Part shown: piece after piece, positions 1 to 8,534 of the stretch
Layout: each line of letters starts with the position of its first letter
Position numbering within the stretch: position 1 is the stretch's first letter
From: a bacterium
GTDB lineage: Bacteria > Bdellovibrionota > Bdellovibrionia > Bdellovibrionales > Bdellovibrionaceae
Assembly: GCA_019752925.1 (NCBI GenBank)
Contig: JAIELP010000006.1
Location: forward strand, 124,001-188,000
Length of the DNA: 64,000 nt
Direction: 5' to 3'
Notes under the pieces: generated by a model
Told to the model about the DNA's origin: nothing
The model's database searches: none
The model's input: the letters and a program-made list of their open reading frames with translations, nothing else
Translations under genes and position numbers: made by a program

Positions 1-2202
1 TATTTAGATACTGATAAAGCACCTAAAGACCTTGCTCGTGTGATGAGAGTTCCGGGATTTTGTTATAACAAAGAATATCGAAGAGGATTTATTCCAACAT
101 TTGAACAAATTGATTTACGAAAATTTAAAATCAAAGAGATTCTAAGTTTTTTCCCATCCAACGCGAAAACCAGCAATTCTAAAGATTTAGATATTATTCA
201 GACACAAAAGATTCCGGAGAACTTTAGAAACTTTTACTTGAGATTACCCACAGAAGAGGGTGAAAGAAACGACACAGTTTTGAAATTGGTTAGAGAGGGG
301 CTTGGTTACGGAATATCGGAGCATCAGCTTAGTACAGTAATAGAAAACTATTGTAGTAGGTCTGGATTACCTGAAAAAGAAGCTTTTGATATTTTGAAAC
401 GACAAGCAGAACAACATAAGCTTGACCCATTTAAGTCAAATTTGAAACGAAAAGAATTTGAGGTTAGTGAGTCAGGAGTTTTTCTAATAAAAACTGATAA
501 GAATGGGAACGAAGTTCCAGAGTGGATTTGTGATAAATTAGAAATAATAGCAAAAACAAGAGATGCTCAAGGCTGTAATTGGGGTCATTTGGCAGCATGG
601 AAAGATCAAGATGGAACTTTACATGAACGTGCCATTCCAGCCTCTTTGTTGGCGGGCGAGAATCAACAGTTTATTCAAATGCTTTTAGATCGTGGTTTGA
701 AAATATCGAATAATAAAAAACACAGAGAAATTTTGGCTGACTACATTCAAAGATCTGATCCAGAAAAAAGAGTTAGATGTGTTGATCAGACAGGGTGGCA
801 CGAAGGTAATTTTATTTTTCCAACTGAAAGTTTTGGCGTAGGTGTGGCTGGCGAAAATGAAACTGAAAAAATAATTCTTCAAACACTAGCAACAGTTCAG
901 AAAAAATTTAAATCAAAAGGCACTTTAAAACAATGGCAAGATCATGTTGGTAAGTATTGTGAAAGTAACTCACGTCTTGTAATGGCGGTTTCTATGGCTT
1001 TTGCTGGGCCTTTACTTAAAGTAGTTGGCGAAAATGGTGGAGGCGTCCATTTCTATGGGGGAACTTCAATCGGAAAAACAACTATGGCATTTGTAGGTGG
1101 AAGTATATGGGGTGGGGGAGACGAACGTGGGTTTATTGAAAGCTGGAGAGCTACGGCTAACGGCATTGAATCTGTAGCAGCAACACACAACGATTCACTT
1201 TTAATTTTAGATGAAATTAATGAAATTGACCCAAGCCAACTAGCTCAAGTGGCCTACATGTTGGCGAATGGTGCAGGAAAACTACGGTCAACAAAATTAG
1301 GAGGCCTAAGAGATAGATTGGAGTGGAGATTGATTTTTCATTCCACGGGTGAAAGAACACTTAGTGAGTTGCTTAGACAGGGCGGGCGGGTTATTCAAGG
1401 CGGTCAAAGTGTTAGAATGATAGATTTGCCAGCAGCCGCAGAATCTAAACTTGGGGTATTTGAAAATATTCATGAATTTGAAAGTTCAAGGGTATTTGCA
1501 AATCATCTTGGACAGGAGTCACGAAAATATTTTGGTACACCGATCAGATCGTTTATCGAACTTCTTGTTAAAGAAGCACAACAACTTGAACCAGCTATTC
1601 AGAAATCCAGAGAAGAATTTGTTTTTAAAGTAACTCCAGATGGAACAGAAAATGAAAGCCCTGAAATTTCTCGAATTAGAGACAGATTTTCATTAATAGC
1701 AGCCGCAGGGGAATTGGCGATTCAATTTGGGGTTCTCCCTTGGAAAGGCGGAGAAGCTTTCAATGGGGTTTCGAAATGCTACTTTGATTGGATTGCCGAA
1801 CGTGGTGGTACTGGTAGAGCAGATGAAGAAGCAGCACTTATTCAAATTCGGCAGTTTCTTCAAGAATACGGAAACGCCACCAGATTCCCTGAATTTTCAA
1901 GTTTAAAAAGCAGCGATACTGACAGTCGTTTTACGCGACAAGCTGGCGTTAAGCTAGAGAAGTCCGTAAAGCGCGAATCTCAATTAGTTAAAGAAACAGA
2001 ATGGTGGATCTTTACGGGAGTTTTTAAAAATGAAGTATGCAAAGGCTTGTCAATCAGATGGGTAGTAGAACTTTTAGCTTCGAAGGGTTACTTATTAAAA
2101 GACGAAAATAAAGGCGATCCAGCTCCTTTGAGGAGAATACCTGGAATGGGTCAGGCTAGAGTATATCGAATTTCCTCTAAAATTTTGGAGGATGAAGTAT
2201 GA
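1..2202 (+). CDS. Primase/DUF927 helicase-like replication protein, 5' end cut off by the window
   Basis: The reading frame is open from base 1, so this gene begins left of the window; the ATG at 40 is internal. The first residues seen (DLARVMRVPGF around 28-60) resemble the end of a RepB-like archaeo-eukaryotic primase domain. The middle matches the DUF927 ATPase/helicase family of plasmids, phages and integrative elements. It has a Walker A motif (GGTSIGKTT, about nt 1057-1083) and a Walker B-like LLILDEINEI (about nt 1198-1227). Known relatives act as primase-helicases in element replication. The gene is followed after 112 nt by an excisionase-like gene and an integrase, which fits the replication/mobility module of an integrated element. 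The exact domain limits and the missing N-terminus cannot be judged here. Confidence 0.85.
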   Translation, partial: YLDTDKAPKDLARVMRVPGFCYNKEYRRGFIPTFEQIDLRKFKIKEILSFFPSNAKTSNSKDLDIIQTQKIPENFRNFYLRLPTEEGERNDTVLKLVREGLGYGISEHQLSTVIENYCSRSGLPEKEAFDILKRQAEQHKLDPFKSNLKRKEFEVSESGVFLIKTDKNGNEVPEWICDKLEIIAKTRDAQGCNWGHLAAWKDQDGTLHERAIPASLLAGENQQFIQMLLDRGLKISNNKKHREILADYIQRSDPEKRVRCVDQTGWHEGNFIFPTESFGVGVAGENETEKIILQTLATVQKKFKSKGTLKQWQDHVGKYCESNSRLVMAVSMAFAGPLLKVVGENGGGVHFYGGTSIGKTTMAFVGGSIWGGGDERGFIESWRATANGIESVAATHNDSLLILDEINEIDPSQLAQVAYMLANGAGKLRSTKLGGLRDRLEWRLIFHSTGERTLSELLRQGGRVIQGGQSVRMIDLPAAAESKLGVFENIHEFESSRVFANHLGQESRKYFGTPIRSFIELLVKEAQQLEPAIQKSREEFVFKVTPDGTENESPEISRIRDRFSLIAAAGELAIQFGVLPWKGGEAFNGVSKCYFDWIAERGGTGRADEEAALIQIRQFLQEYGNATRFPEFSSLKSSDTDSRFTRQAGVKLEKSVKRESQLVKETEWWIFTGVFKNEVCKGLSIRWVVELLASKGYLLKDENKGDPAPLRRIPGMGQARVYRISSKILEDEV

Positions 2203-2231
2203 AACATCTAATAGTTGTTTTAAAACGAGTA

Positions 2232-2274
2232 CAGTTTGTACAGTCCGTAACAGTGTTACAAATTGTACAAACTG
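2232..2274. promoter_or_regulatory. Nested perfect palindrome upstream of the excisionase-like gene
   Basis: The outer arms CAGTTTGTACA (2232-2242) and TGTACAAACTG (2264-2274) are perfect 11-bp inverted repeats. Inside them sit GTAACA (2247-2252) and TGTTAC (2254-2259), also perfectly inverted around one central base. The spacers are 4 nt on both sides, so the whole 43 bp is symmetric in layout. It lies between the primase-helicase stop and the excisionase-like start at 2315. It could be an operator, an accessory recombination or replication site, or a terminator-like hairpin. No T-run follows on the plus strand, which argues against a plain terminator. The function is inferred. Confidence 0.6.
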
Positions 2275-2314
2275 AACAATGTCATAAACAATCAATAGAA
2301 AATACGAGGGCTTC

Positions 2315-2551
2315 ATGGACCCGTTTTTAAACGAACTTCTATCGAAGAAAAAAGATAACTCTGAAACAGAAGAATGGCTAAATTCTAACGAGGCAGCAGC
2401 ATATCTAAAAATTTCAAGACAAGTTTTAATGAACCTATCTAGTAATGGCAAGGTTCCATTTTATAAATTTGGCAGAAGAAACCGTTACTTAAAAAGTCAG
2501 TTAAGAGACTTGTTAATGGCTAATCCACGAGGAGTTTCTCATGGCAATTAA
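2315..2551 (+). CDS. Excisionase-like winged-HTH DNA-binding protein
   Basis: This is a 78-residue protein with a MerR/excisionase-type helix-turn-helix. Residues about 22-65 carry the LNSNEAAAYLKIS motif followed by KVPFYKFGRRNRYLKS. This is the usual layout of phage and ICE excisionase/AlpA-like proteins that bind DNA at att sites or act as element regulators. Its 3' end overlaps the integrase start by 11 nt, so the two are probably co-translated. Such proteins usually set the direction of the adjacent integrase. The family is fairly clear; the exact role (Xis or transcription factor) is inferred from position. Confidence 0.75.
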   Translation: MDPFLNELLSKKKDNSETEEWLNSNEAAAYLKISRQVLMNLSSNGKVPFYKFGRRNRYLKSQLRDLLMANPRGVSHGN

Positions 2552-3590
2552 GTTTAATGAAACAAATCAAACTTATCAGGTCTCGTTTCATAAACGACAC
2601 CCAATTACCAGAGTGCCAGTAAGGGCTGCACGCATGGGTATTAAAACTAAAGCAGAAGCACAAAGGGTTTATCAACAGCTTGTTTTACAGGTTGAAGAAA
2701 AACTTAAACGAGTAGTAGTTCCAGCTTGGATTAAACTAGTAGAAGATTTCTGTCGGGCCTCTCTTGAGAGAGGCCTTAATAAAAAAACAATTGAAAACTA
2801 TTATCTATGTTTAAAAGCCCATACGTTTGAAATCTGGGGAGAAAGGACTATAGACACAATTACGACCCAAGAAATCAGAGAATTAGTTTTAGTCAGATTA
2901 GCTAATAAATCAGTTAGTCATCAGAAAAGTCTATTAAAATTTGTTCGAGGTGTTCTTACATTCGCTTTTGAATCAGGTTTAATAAAAAGCAATCCGACAC
3001 CGCTGATGAAATTCAGAATAGGTGATAAAATTAAGAAAGTTCTCAATGAAGTGCAGGTAAAACAGCTTCTTGCAAAAGCTAAAGAATTAAATAGTGAATG
3101 GTATCCTCATTGGGCATTGGCTTTATACACGGGCATGAGAAATGGCGAGCTTTATGCTTTAACATGGGACAAAGTAGATCTCAACCAGCGAACAATTTTA
3201 GTAAGTACGTCTTGGAATAATGTTGATGGTTTCAAAGAAACGAAATCAGGTGACGACAGAATGCTTGAAATTGCTCCGACATTGGTAACCTTATTGGAAC
3301 AATTAAAAACGCAGCAGAACGACTCTACGTTTGTTCTACCACGTTTAGATAAATGGGATAAGGGCGAACAGGCTCGTGATCTACGGATGTTTCTATCGGG
3401 TGTAGGGCTTCCTCAAATTAGGTTTCATGATCTTCGTGCTACTTGGGCTACGATTATGTTGAGTAAAGGTATTGAGCCTATAAAAGTTATGAAGATGGGC
3501 GGCTGGAAAGATATTAAGACTATGATGATTTATGCAAGAAAAGCTGGTGTTGATATTGTGGGGATTACTAATGTATTGAACTTTGGATAA
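2541..3590 (+). CDS. Tyrosine-type site-specific recombinase (integrase)
   Basis: This 349-residue protein has the phage-integrase layout: an N-terminal arm-binding region, a SAM-like core-binding domain (about 60-160), and a C-terminal catalytic domain. The catalytic set is visible: Arg in TGMRNGEL (about residue 198), Lys in ETKSGDDR (about 235), HDLRATWAT (about 296), a GGW box where Trp takes the place of the second His, and the nucleophile Tyr in MIYARK (about 331). It should integrate and excise the surrounding element. The tmRNA-tail-like repeats further right (13945, 15000, 16101, 20028) make the tmRNA gene its likely target, although no copy of the repeat lies next to the gene. It overlaps the excisionase-like gene by 11 nt. 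Confidence 0.92.
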   Translation: MAIKFNETNQTYQVSFHKRHPITRVPVRAARMGIKTKAEAQRVYQQLVLQVEEKLKRVVVPAWIKLVEDFCRASLERGLNKKTIENYYLCLKAHTFEIWGERTIDTITTQEIRELVLVRLANKSVSHQKSLLKFVRGVLTFAFESGLIKSNPTPLMKFRIGDKIKKVLNEVQVKQLLAKAKELNSEWYPHWALALYTGMRNGELYALTWDKVDLNQRTILVSTSWNNVDGFKETKSGDDRMLEIAPTLVTLLEQLKTQQNDSTFVLPRLDKWDKGEQARDLRMFLSGVGLPQIRFHDLRATWATIMLSKGIEPIKVMKMGGWKDIKTMMIYARKAGVDIVGITNVLNFG

Positions 3591-3769
3591 TTGAAGAACA
3601 GCAGTCATCGAAGTAGCCATATTAGCAATAAGGAACAAGATTTTTTGTAGCCAGACTGTAATTACTTTCAGCAAAAAACGAATTTATTGCTGCTGATTCG
3701 TATGGCATTATATTTTTGTAGACGTGAAGCTGCTAATTATAATTATTGTCTCAATTTAAATTTAAAAAA

Positions 3770-3791
3770 TGTATTGCATTTGTATTGCATT
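3770..3791. promoter_or_regulatory. Two tandem 11-bp direct repeats, likely operator of the RHH gene
   Basis: TGTATTGCATT occurs twice with no spacer (3770-3780 and 3781-3791). This lies 29 nt before the preferred ATG of the ribbon-helix-helix gene and downstream of an AT-rich stretch with a TTGTCT-like -35. An 11-bp period puts both copies on the same face of the helix, as RHH dimers often need. Autoregulation by the adjacent protein is inferred. Confidence 0.55.
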
Positions 3792-3819
3792 TCTAATGAC
3801 AATGGAAATGAGGTGCAAA

Positions 3820-4029
3820 ATGGAAATCGAAACTATCTCAGTTAAAGAGAAGAGAGAAAGGGCTCTTTCGGTTAGATTACCTAAAAGCTCAGTAGAAAAA
3901 GTAAAGTATCTTTCTAAAAAATATAAGAGAAGCCAATCAGAAATAATCGAATACGCAATAAAGACATTTTTTAAATTCGAAGAACAAAAGAAAAATGCTA
4001 AATCAGTAATCAATCCGAAAAGTAAATAA
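3820..4029 (+). CDS. Small ribbon-helix-helix (CopG/Arc-like) DNA-binding protein
   Basis: I chose the ATG at 3820 (69 residues) because GAGGTG sits 5 nt upstream. A longer in-frame start at 3769 would run through the tandem operator repeats. The core RALSVRLPKSSVEKVKYLSK, followed by YKRSQSEIIEYAIKTFF, is a typical RHH: a beta strand with alternating residues, then two helices. Such proteins are antitoxins or repressors. No toxin partner follows; 28 nt downstream begins a methyltransferase of the restriction system. It is therefore a candidate controller (C-protein-like) of that operon. The role is inferred. Confidence 0.75.
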   Translation: MEIETISVKEKRERALSVRLPKSSVEKVKYLSKKYKRSQSEIIEYAIKTFFKFEEQKKNAKSVINPKSK

Positions 4030-4057
4030 CGTCAACTCAATTTAAAGGCAGTATTTT

Positions 4058-5392
4058 ATGTTAAACCTAAATTTGGAAGATTCGACTAAAAAATATAAAA
4101 AAAACTATTACGAGGAAATCATCGAACTTTATGAGAAGTTCGAGAACAAATTTCCTATTATAAGCTTGAAGCACTCAGCAGAAAACATGCCTGTAAATTT
4201 CAATTTATCCAAAACTAAGCCAATCCACAGGTGGTTTACATATAAAGAAGGATTTTCCCCTAATTTTGTAGAGGGTTTTGTTGCTAAACATAAGCATGCT
4301 GACGAAAATGTAGTTTTTGATCCATTTGGAGGGATTGGAACTACTGTGCTACAGAGTTCAATTTTAGATTTCCCAGCTTTTTCGAATGATATAAATCCTA
4401 TGAGTAACTTTATTGCCAGAGTCAAAACTGCGAAGTATGCAAAGGTTGATTTTGATGATGTTGATGCTCAGTTGAAAAAATTTAGAGTTGCGACATTTAA
4501 TAAAAAATGTAACCCACCAGATAATGAAACCATTTTAAATTATTTTAGCAAAAGTGGTCTGGAGGCTATTTTAAAAGTCCAATATTGGATTGAAAAAATT
4601 GATCGCCCCAAAACCAAAGAAATTTTTTCATTGGCGCTCTTATCTATTCTAGAGATTATTTCAACTCATAAAAAAGATGGAAATGGTGTTAAACAAAAAA
4701 AACAAGTATCCGATTTTGATTTAATGGATGTTGTTTTTTTACTGCACGAAAAAGTCGAGCAAGTTTTGCTTGATCTCAGATTGGTAAAATTGAAAAAGAT
4801 TCCAAAAGTTTTTCACCAAAGTTCTTTTGACCCCTATACGCTGCCTAAACCTGCGACTGTGGTAATAACCTCTCCTCCTTATGCTAACTGCTTTGATTAC
4901 AGTAAAATCTATCTTGTTGAATTGTGGTTTGGAGGGTTTTTTAAGAGCTCATTAGATCAGAAAATTTTTAGACAGTCCTCGGTAGTTAGTCATGTACACT
5001 ATAAATGGGATAGGAGACATGATGAATACGGCAATTACTTGGTAAACAATTTGATTGCGAAACATTTAGAACTTCAAGAATTATGGGATAAAAAAATTCC
5101 CAATATGCTTATCGGATATTTTAATGATCTGGGTAAGGTCTTGCACGAGCTTAAACCTAACTTGGCTCAGGGGGCAACGCTTGGCTTTGTTGTTGGTAAT
5201 TCGGTTTATGCGGGATTGCCCGTTGCGACAGATATAATTTTATCAGAAATTGCGATCAGCTTAGGTTTTGATTTAGTTTCTGTTGAGTCTTATCGACAAT
5301 TAAGCACATCCTCGCAACAATTAAAATTGATTAAAGAAAAAGATAAAAAATATTTAAGAGAAAGTTTGGTTACTTTAAAATGGAACAAGTAA
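4058..5392 (+). CDS. DNA amino-methyltransferase (N6-adenine or N4-cytosine), first of a pair
   Basis: This 444-residue protein has the SAM-binding motif I (VVFDPFGGIGTT, about residue 85-96) and the catalytic motif IV (TSPPY, about residue 271). The order is motif I first, then an insertion of about 170 residues that could hold the target recognition domain, then motif IV. That order matches alpha-class amino-methyltransferases. SPPY-type motifs occur in both N4-cytosine and N6-adenine enzymes, so the modified base cannot be told. It overlaps the second methyltransferase by 13 nt and heads a four-gene operon with McrB/McrC-like genes. It should protect host DNA from that nuclease, probably on one strand of an asymmetric site. 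Confidence 0.85.
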   Translation: MLNLNLEDSTKKYKKNYYEEIIELYEKFENKFPIISLKHSAENMPVNFNLSKTKPIHRWFTYKEGFSPNFVEGFVAKHKHADENVVFDPFGGIGTTVLQSSILDFPAFSNDINPMSNFIARVKTAKYAKVDFDDVDAQLKKFRVATFNKKCNPPDNETILNYFSKSGLEAILKVQYWIEKIDRPKTKEIFSLALLSILEIISTHKKDGNGVKQKKQVSDFDLMDVVFLLHEKVEQVLLDLRLVKLKKIPKVFHQSSFDPYTLPKPATVVITSPPYANCFDYSKIYLVELWFGGFFKSSLDQKIFRQSSVVSHVHYKWDRRHDEYGNYLVNNLIAKHLELQELWDKKIPNMLIGYFNDLGKVLHELKPNLAQGATLGFVVGNSVYAGLPVATDIILSEIAISLGFDLVSVESYRQLSTSSQQLKLIKEKDKKYLRESLVTLKWNK

Positions 5393-6666
5393 ATTTTGAT
5401 TTGCAGGGCGGCTTTAAACCCACATTACTAAAGTGGAATGAAACAATTACTTTCCCGAGCACTAAGAAGCTTACTGAGTATGGGAACAAAATTTATAATA
5501 GATACCCAGCTAGAAGTATATTTCTAGTACCAAGAGCTACAATTTATAGTAAAGTTAAGATCAGTAAGAAGAAATTAAATATTATGGACCCGTTTATGGG
5601 GTCGGGAACTACAGCCGTAGAAGCAAGTTTGCAATCATGTAATATTTATGGCGTTGAAATGGATCCCTTTGCGAGATTAATTGCTGAAGTAAGTATAATA
5701 AGATTTACCAAGGAAGAGGCGAAAGAAGTTGAAGAATGTTTCAATTCAATTATAAAAAATTGGAATGAATGTGAAATTGACAAAAAACTCATACCAAAGT
5801 TAAAAAATATTGAATATTGGTTCGATAAGAAAAATTTCGAGGATTTATTAAAATTGAAAACATACATTTTCAATGAAATTGAAAATGAAAAATATTTGAA
5901 GTATTTTAAAATAGTATTTGCTGACTGTATTAAGCCTGCGTCTAAAATGGAGAGGCAATCACTGAAGCCATATATTTCATCAAAATATGCCAAAAAAATA
6001 AAGCCTGTTATGGAATCTTTTGAATATAGCTATAAAAAACATATCGCTGCAACTTTGCAATATGGCTACACTAAAACCAAAAAAAATTACAAAATAAATT
6101 GGGTTGGAAATAATGCAACAGCGTTTGGTGGAGTTAAAAACAAAATTGATTTGGCAATAACATCGCCTCCATACCTAAAGGCCTTTGATTACACACACAT
6201 CATTAAAACAGAGAGTTCTTGGCTGGGTTTCGCTGATAATGAAAATATTGGGGAGTTGCGAGGATTACAAGTTGGACATGAAAATCGACGTAATTTTGAA
6301 ATTCAATTTGAAGTTTTAGACATATTTCGCCCCTATTACCAAAAAATTAAAAAAAATAATGAAGGAGCAAAATCAGTAAAAGCTTCGAATACGGCTCTAT
6401 CTTATTTTAATGATATTTTTAGCAATCTAAAATGTGTTTACAATGCGTTAAAAAAAGGAGGAGAATATCACATGGTTATTGGAGATAGTATTGTAAATGG
6501 TGTAGCTATACCAACACATAAGGTTATTGTGAAGTTGGCAGAATTATTAAATTATGAGTGGGTAGGTTATTATAAATACCCAATCAAAGATCATCGTACG
6601 TCTATTCCTCGCAATGGAAATGGCGGGAAGATAAACTACGAATATGTAGTGGTGTTAAAAAAATGA
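5380..6666 (+). CDS. DNA amino-methyltransferase, second of a pair
   Basis: This 428-residue protein carries motif I as DPFMGSGTTAVEA (about residue 70) and motif IV as ITSPPYLKAFDY (about residue 260). It is built like its upstream neighbour but is clearly diverged, not a recent duplicate. It begins 13 nt inside the previous gene and its stop overlaps the ATG of the McrB-like gene (ATGA), so all are likely translated together. Two methyltransferases next to one McrBC-type nuclease is the layout known from LlaJI-like systems, where each enzyme modifies one strand. LlaJI itself uses two C5-cytosine enzymes, unlike the amino-methyltransferases here. Confidence 0.85.
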   Translation: MEQVNFDLQGGFKPTLLKWNETITFPSTKKLTEYGNKIYNRYPARSIFLVPRATIYSKVKISKKKLNIMDPFMGSGTTAVEASLQSCNIYGVEMDPFARLIAEVSIIRFTKEEAKEVEECFNSIIKNWNECEIDKKLIPKLKNIEYWFDKKNFEDLLKLKTYIFNEIENEKYLKYFKIVFADCIKPASKMERQSLKPYISSKYAKKIKPVMESFEYSYKKHIAATLQYGYTKTKKNYKINWVGNNATAFGGVKNKIDLAITSPPYLKAFDYTHIIKTESSWLGFADNENIGELRGLQVGHENRRNFEIQFEVLDIFRPYYQKIKKNNEGAKSVKASNTALSYFNDIFSNLKCVYNALKKGGEYHMVIGDSIVNGVAIPTHKVIVKLAELLNYEWVGYYKYPIKDHRTSIPRNGNGGKINYEYVVVLKK

Positions 6667-8531
6667 TATTTAGTTATTTAGACACTTTGTTATCTTCAAA
6701 GCTTGTACCGTGGTCTGAAAGTTTTTTAGAAACAAAGCTGGTTCAGGCGGATGTAGGTATTAATGAATTGACGGAATCTGAAGGGGCTGATCACCCGTCA
6801 AGAGCATTGGAGCTTTTTCGCTTAGGAATTTTTAGATATCCAATTTCATCAAAGCGAGATGAGGGGTATGATAAATTAAGGAATGACGAGTCTATATTCA
6901 GTGACTTTGGATACATCTGTTACCTTGTATCAAAAGCTTATCAAGCCAATCCTGAAAATATTAAGCTAAAGACAGCATTTTCGGCTATACAAGCGTTAGG
7001 ACTAATCAGTCTCTTCAATGAAGACGATGATATTGTTTCAGTTAACACTATTTTTAGCTATTTAGTAAAATTTTTCAATGTTCCCGATGATCAACGGAAA
7101 GCTGCACATCTCCGATATTTGTCAGCTGCTATGTTTTGCGAATTAGATCAGAATAAGGTTAAGTTTTTAGATGCTTTGAAAAATAAAACGTTACGATCGG
7201 TACGGATACTTAATAAAGACAAATCTGTAGCAAGCTCTATAAATAATTTTTCTGATCTTAAAAATATAGCAGATAGAAAACTATCTTTGACAAATATCGC
7301 ACAAACCAAAGGTTCACTTTATTTTATTGGGGATCATTCACAAGCAAATTTAAGAGGAATTTATTTTAATGCAGCGTTGGATCATGGAAACTTTTTAGAT
7401 CTAATCTATAAAAGTGAATTCGTACTTTTTTCGCAAAATCAAAAATCCTTTTTTAAGGATAAAAATGTGCTAGATGCATTGAAGCAGATGTTTTTAGTTT
7501 CAGATAGTTCATCAAAATCAGTAATAGAGGAATTTATGAAAAAACTTAAAGAAGGATGTATTGAGGCACTTGGAAAATTGGCATGGGCTACAAAGTCTGT
7601 AGAAATTGACCCTAATGAGCAACCTGAAAACATTATTTATTTCGGCGCACCGGGAACAGGGAAATCTCATATTGTTGAAAACCTTCTTGCCGAGATTAGC
7701 GAAGATCAAAAAGAAAGAGTCACATTTCATCCAGATTTCGATAATTCAATGTTTGTAGGCTGTTTCAAGCCCATTACTGAAGGTGATTCGGAAGAAAAAA
7801 TTAAATATAAATTTGTTCCACAGGCTTTCACTAATATTTATGTAAAAGCATGGAAAAATCCGACAAAAACATATTACTTAGTAATAGAAGAGATTAACCG
7901 TGGAAATTGTGCTGAAATTTTTGGTGATATTTTCCAATTATTAGACAGGAAAAATAAGTACAGCCTAACTCCATCTAATGAATTAAAAGATTACTTAGAA
8001 AAAGTTCTAGGCAAGGATCAATTAGGAATTGCAAATGGCAAAATTGTGTTACCAAGCAATCTTAACTTCATTGCTACAATGAACACCTCTGACCAGTCAT
8101 TGTTTCCAATGGATAGTGCTTTTAAAAGAAGATGGACAATGAAATATGTCCCTATAAATTATTTGGAGAAAAATGAAGATGGCGCGGTAAATGAATCTTT
8201 CAATTACGAAGTGCAATTAAAAGATAACAGAGTTTTTAGATGGATAGATTTCATTAGTTCTATAAATCAAATTATCGAGCAAGACCAAACATTAGGCGCT
8301 GACAAGTGTATAGGAAACTATTTTGTTCAAGCTAAAAATAATAAAATAAGTTATGAGCAATTCATTCAAAAAGTAATTTCATATTTGTGGACAGACGTAT
8401 TTAAGGATAATGAAAGCTCCATTTTTGAATCAGGTCTTTCATATAACAGCTTCTTTCCGTTAAGCACCAATGGCCATGACAATTTGGAGAGAATTTTATT
8501 GAAGCTGCAAATAGCAATAACTCAAAAGTAG
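6663..8531 (+). CDS. McrB-like AAA+ GTPase subunit of a restriction system
   Basis: This is a 622-residue protein. An N-terminal region of about 320 residues has no motif I recognise and may bind DNA or the target. The McrB-type AAA+ domain follows: Walker A GAPGTGKS (about residue 329), Walker B with the family signature VIEEINRG (about 404), and the nucleotide-specificity motif ATMNTSDQS (about 470) that marks McrB GTPases. McrB proteins form rings that translocate DNA and activate the McrC nuclease, which here is encoded 3 nt downstream. Pairing with two methyltransferases suggests target-specific restriction (LlaJI-like) rather than cutting of modified DNA. Confidence 0.9.
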   Translation: MIFSYLDTLLSSKLVPWSESFLETKLVQADVGINELTESEGADHPSRALELFRLGIFRYPISSKRDEGYDKLRNDESIFSDFGYICYLVSKAYQANPENIKLKTAFSAIQALGLISLFNEDDDIVSVNTIFSYLVKFFNVPDDQRKAAHLRYLSAAMFCELDQNKVKFLDALKNKTLRSVRILNKDKSVASSINNFSDLKNIADRKLSLTNIAQTKGSLYFIGDHSQANLRGIYFNAALDHGNFLDLIYKSEFVLFSQNQKSFFKDKNVLDALKQMFLVSDSSSKSVIEEFMKKLKEGCIEALGKLAWATKSVEIDPNEQPENIIYFGAPGTGKSHIVENLLAEISEDQKERVTFHPDFDNSMFVGCFKPITEGDSEEKIKYKFVPQAFTNIYVKAWKNPTKTYYLVIEEINRGNCAEIFGDIFQLLDRKNKYSLTPSNELKDYLEKVLGKDQLGIANGKIVLPSNLNFIATMNTSDQSLFPMDSAFKRRWTMKYVPINYLEKNEDGAVNESFNYEVQLKDNRVFRWIDFISSINQIIEQDQTLGADKCIGNYFVQAKNNKISYEQFIQKVISYLWTDVFKDNESSIFESGLSYNSFFPLSTNGHDNLERILLKLQIAITQK

Positions 8532-8534
8532 CTA

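Noticed and set aside
3591..3768. att site directly beside the integrase
   Set aside because: No CGCCTCCACCA-like sequence is present in this gap; the left att site is probably outside the window.
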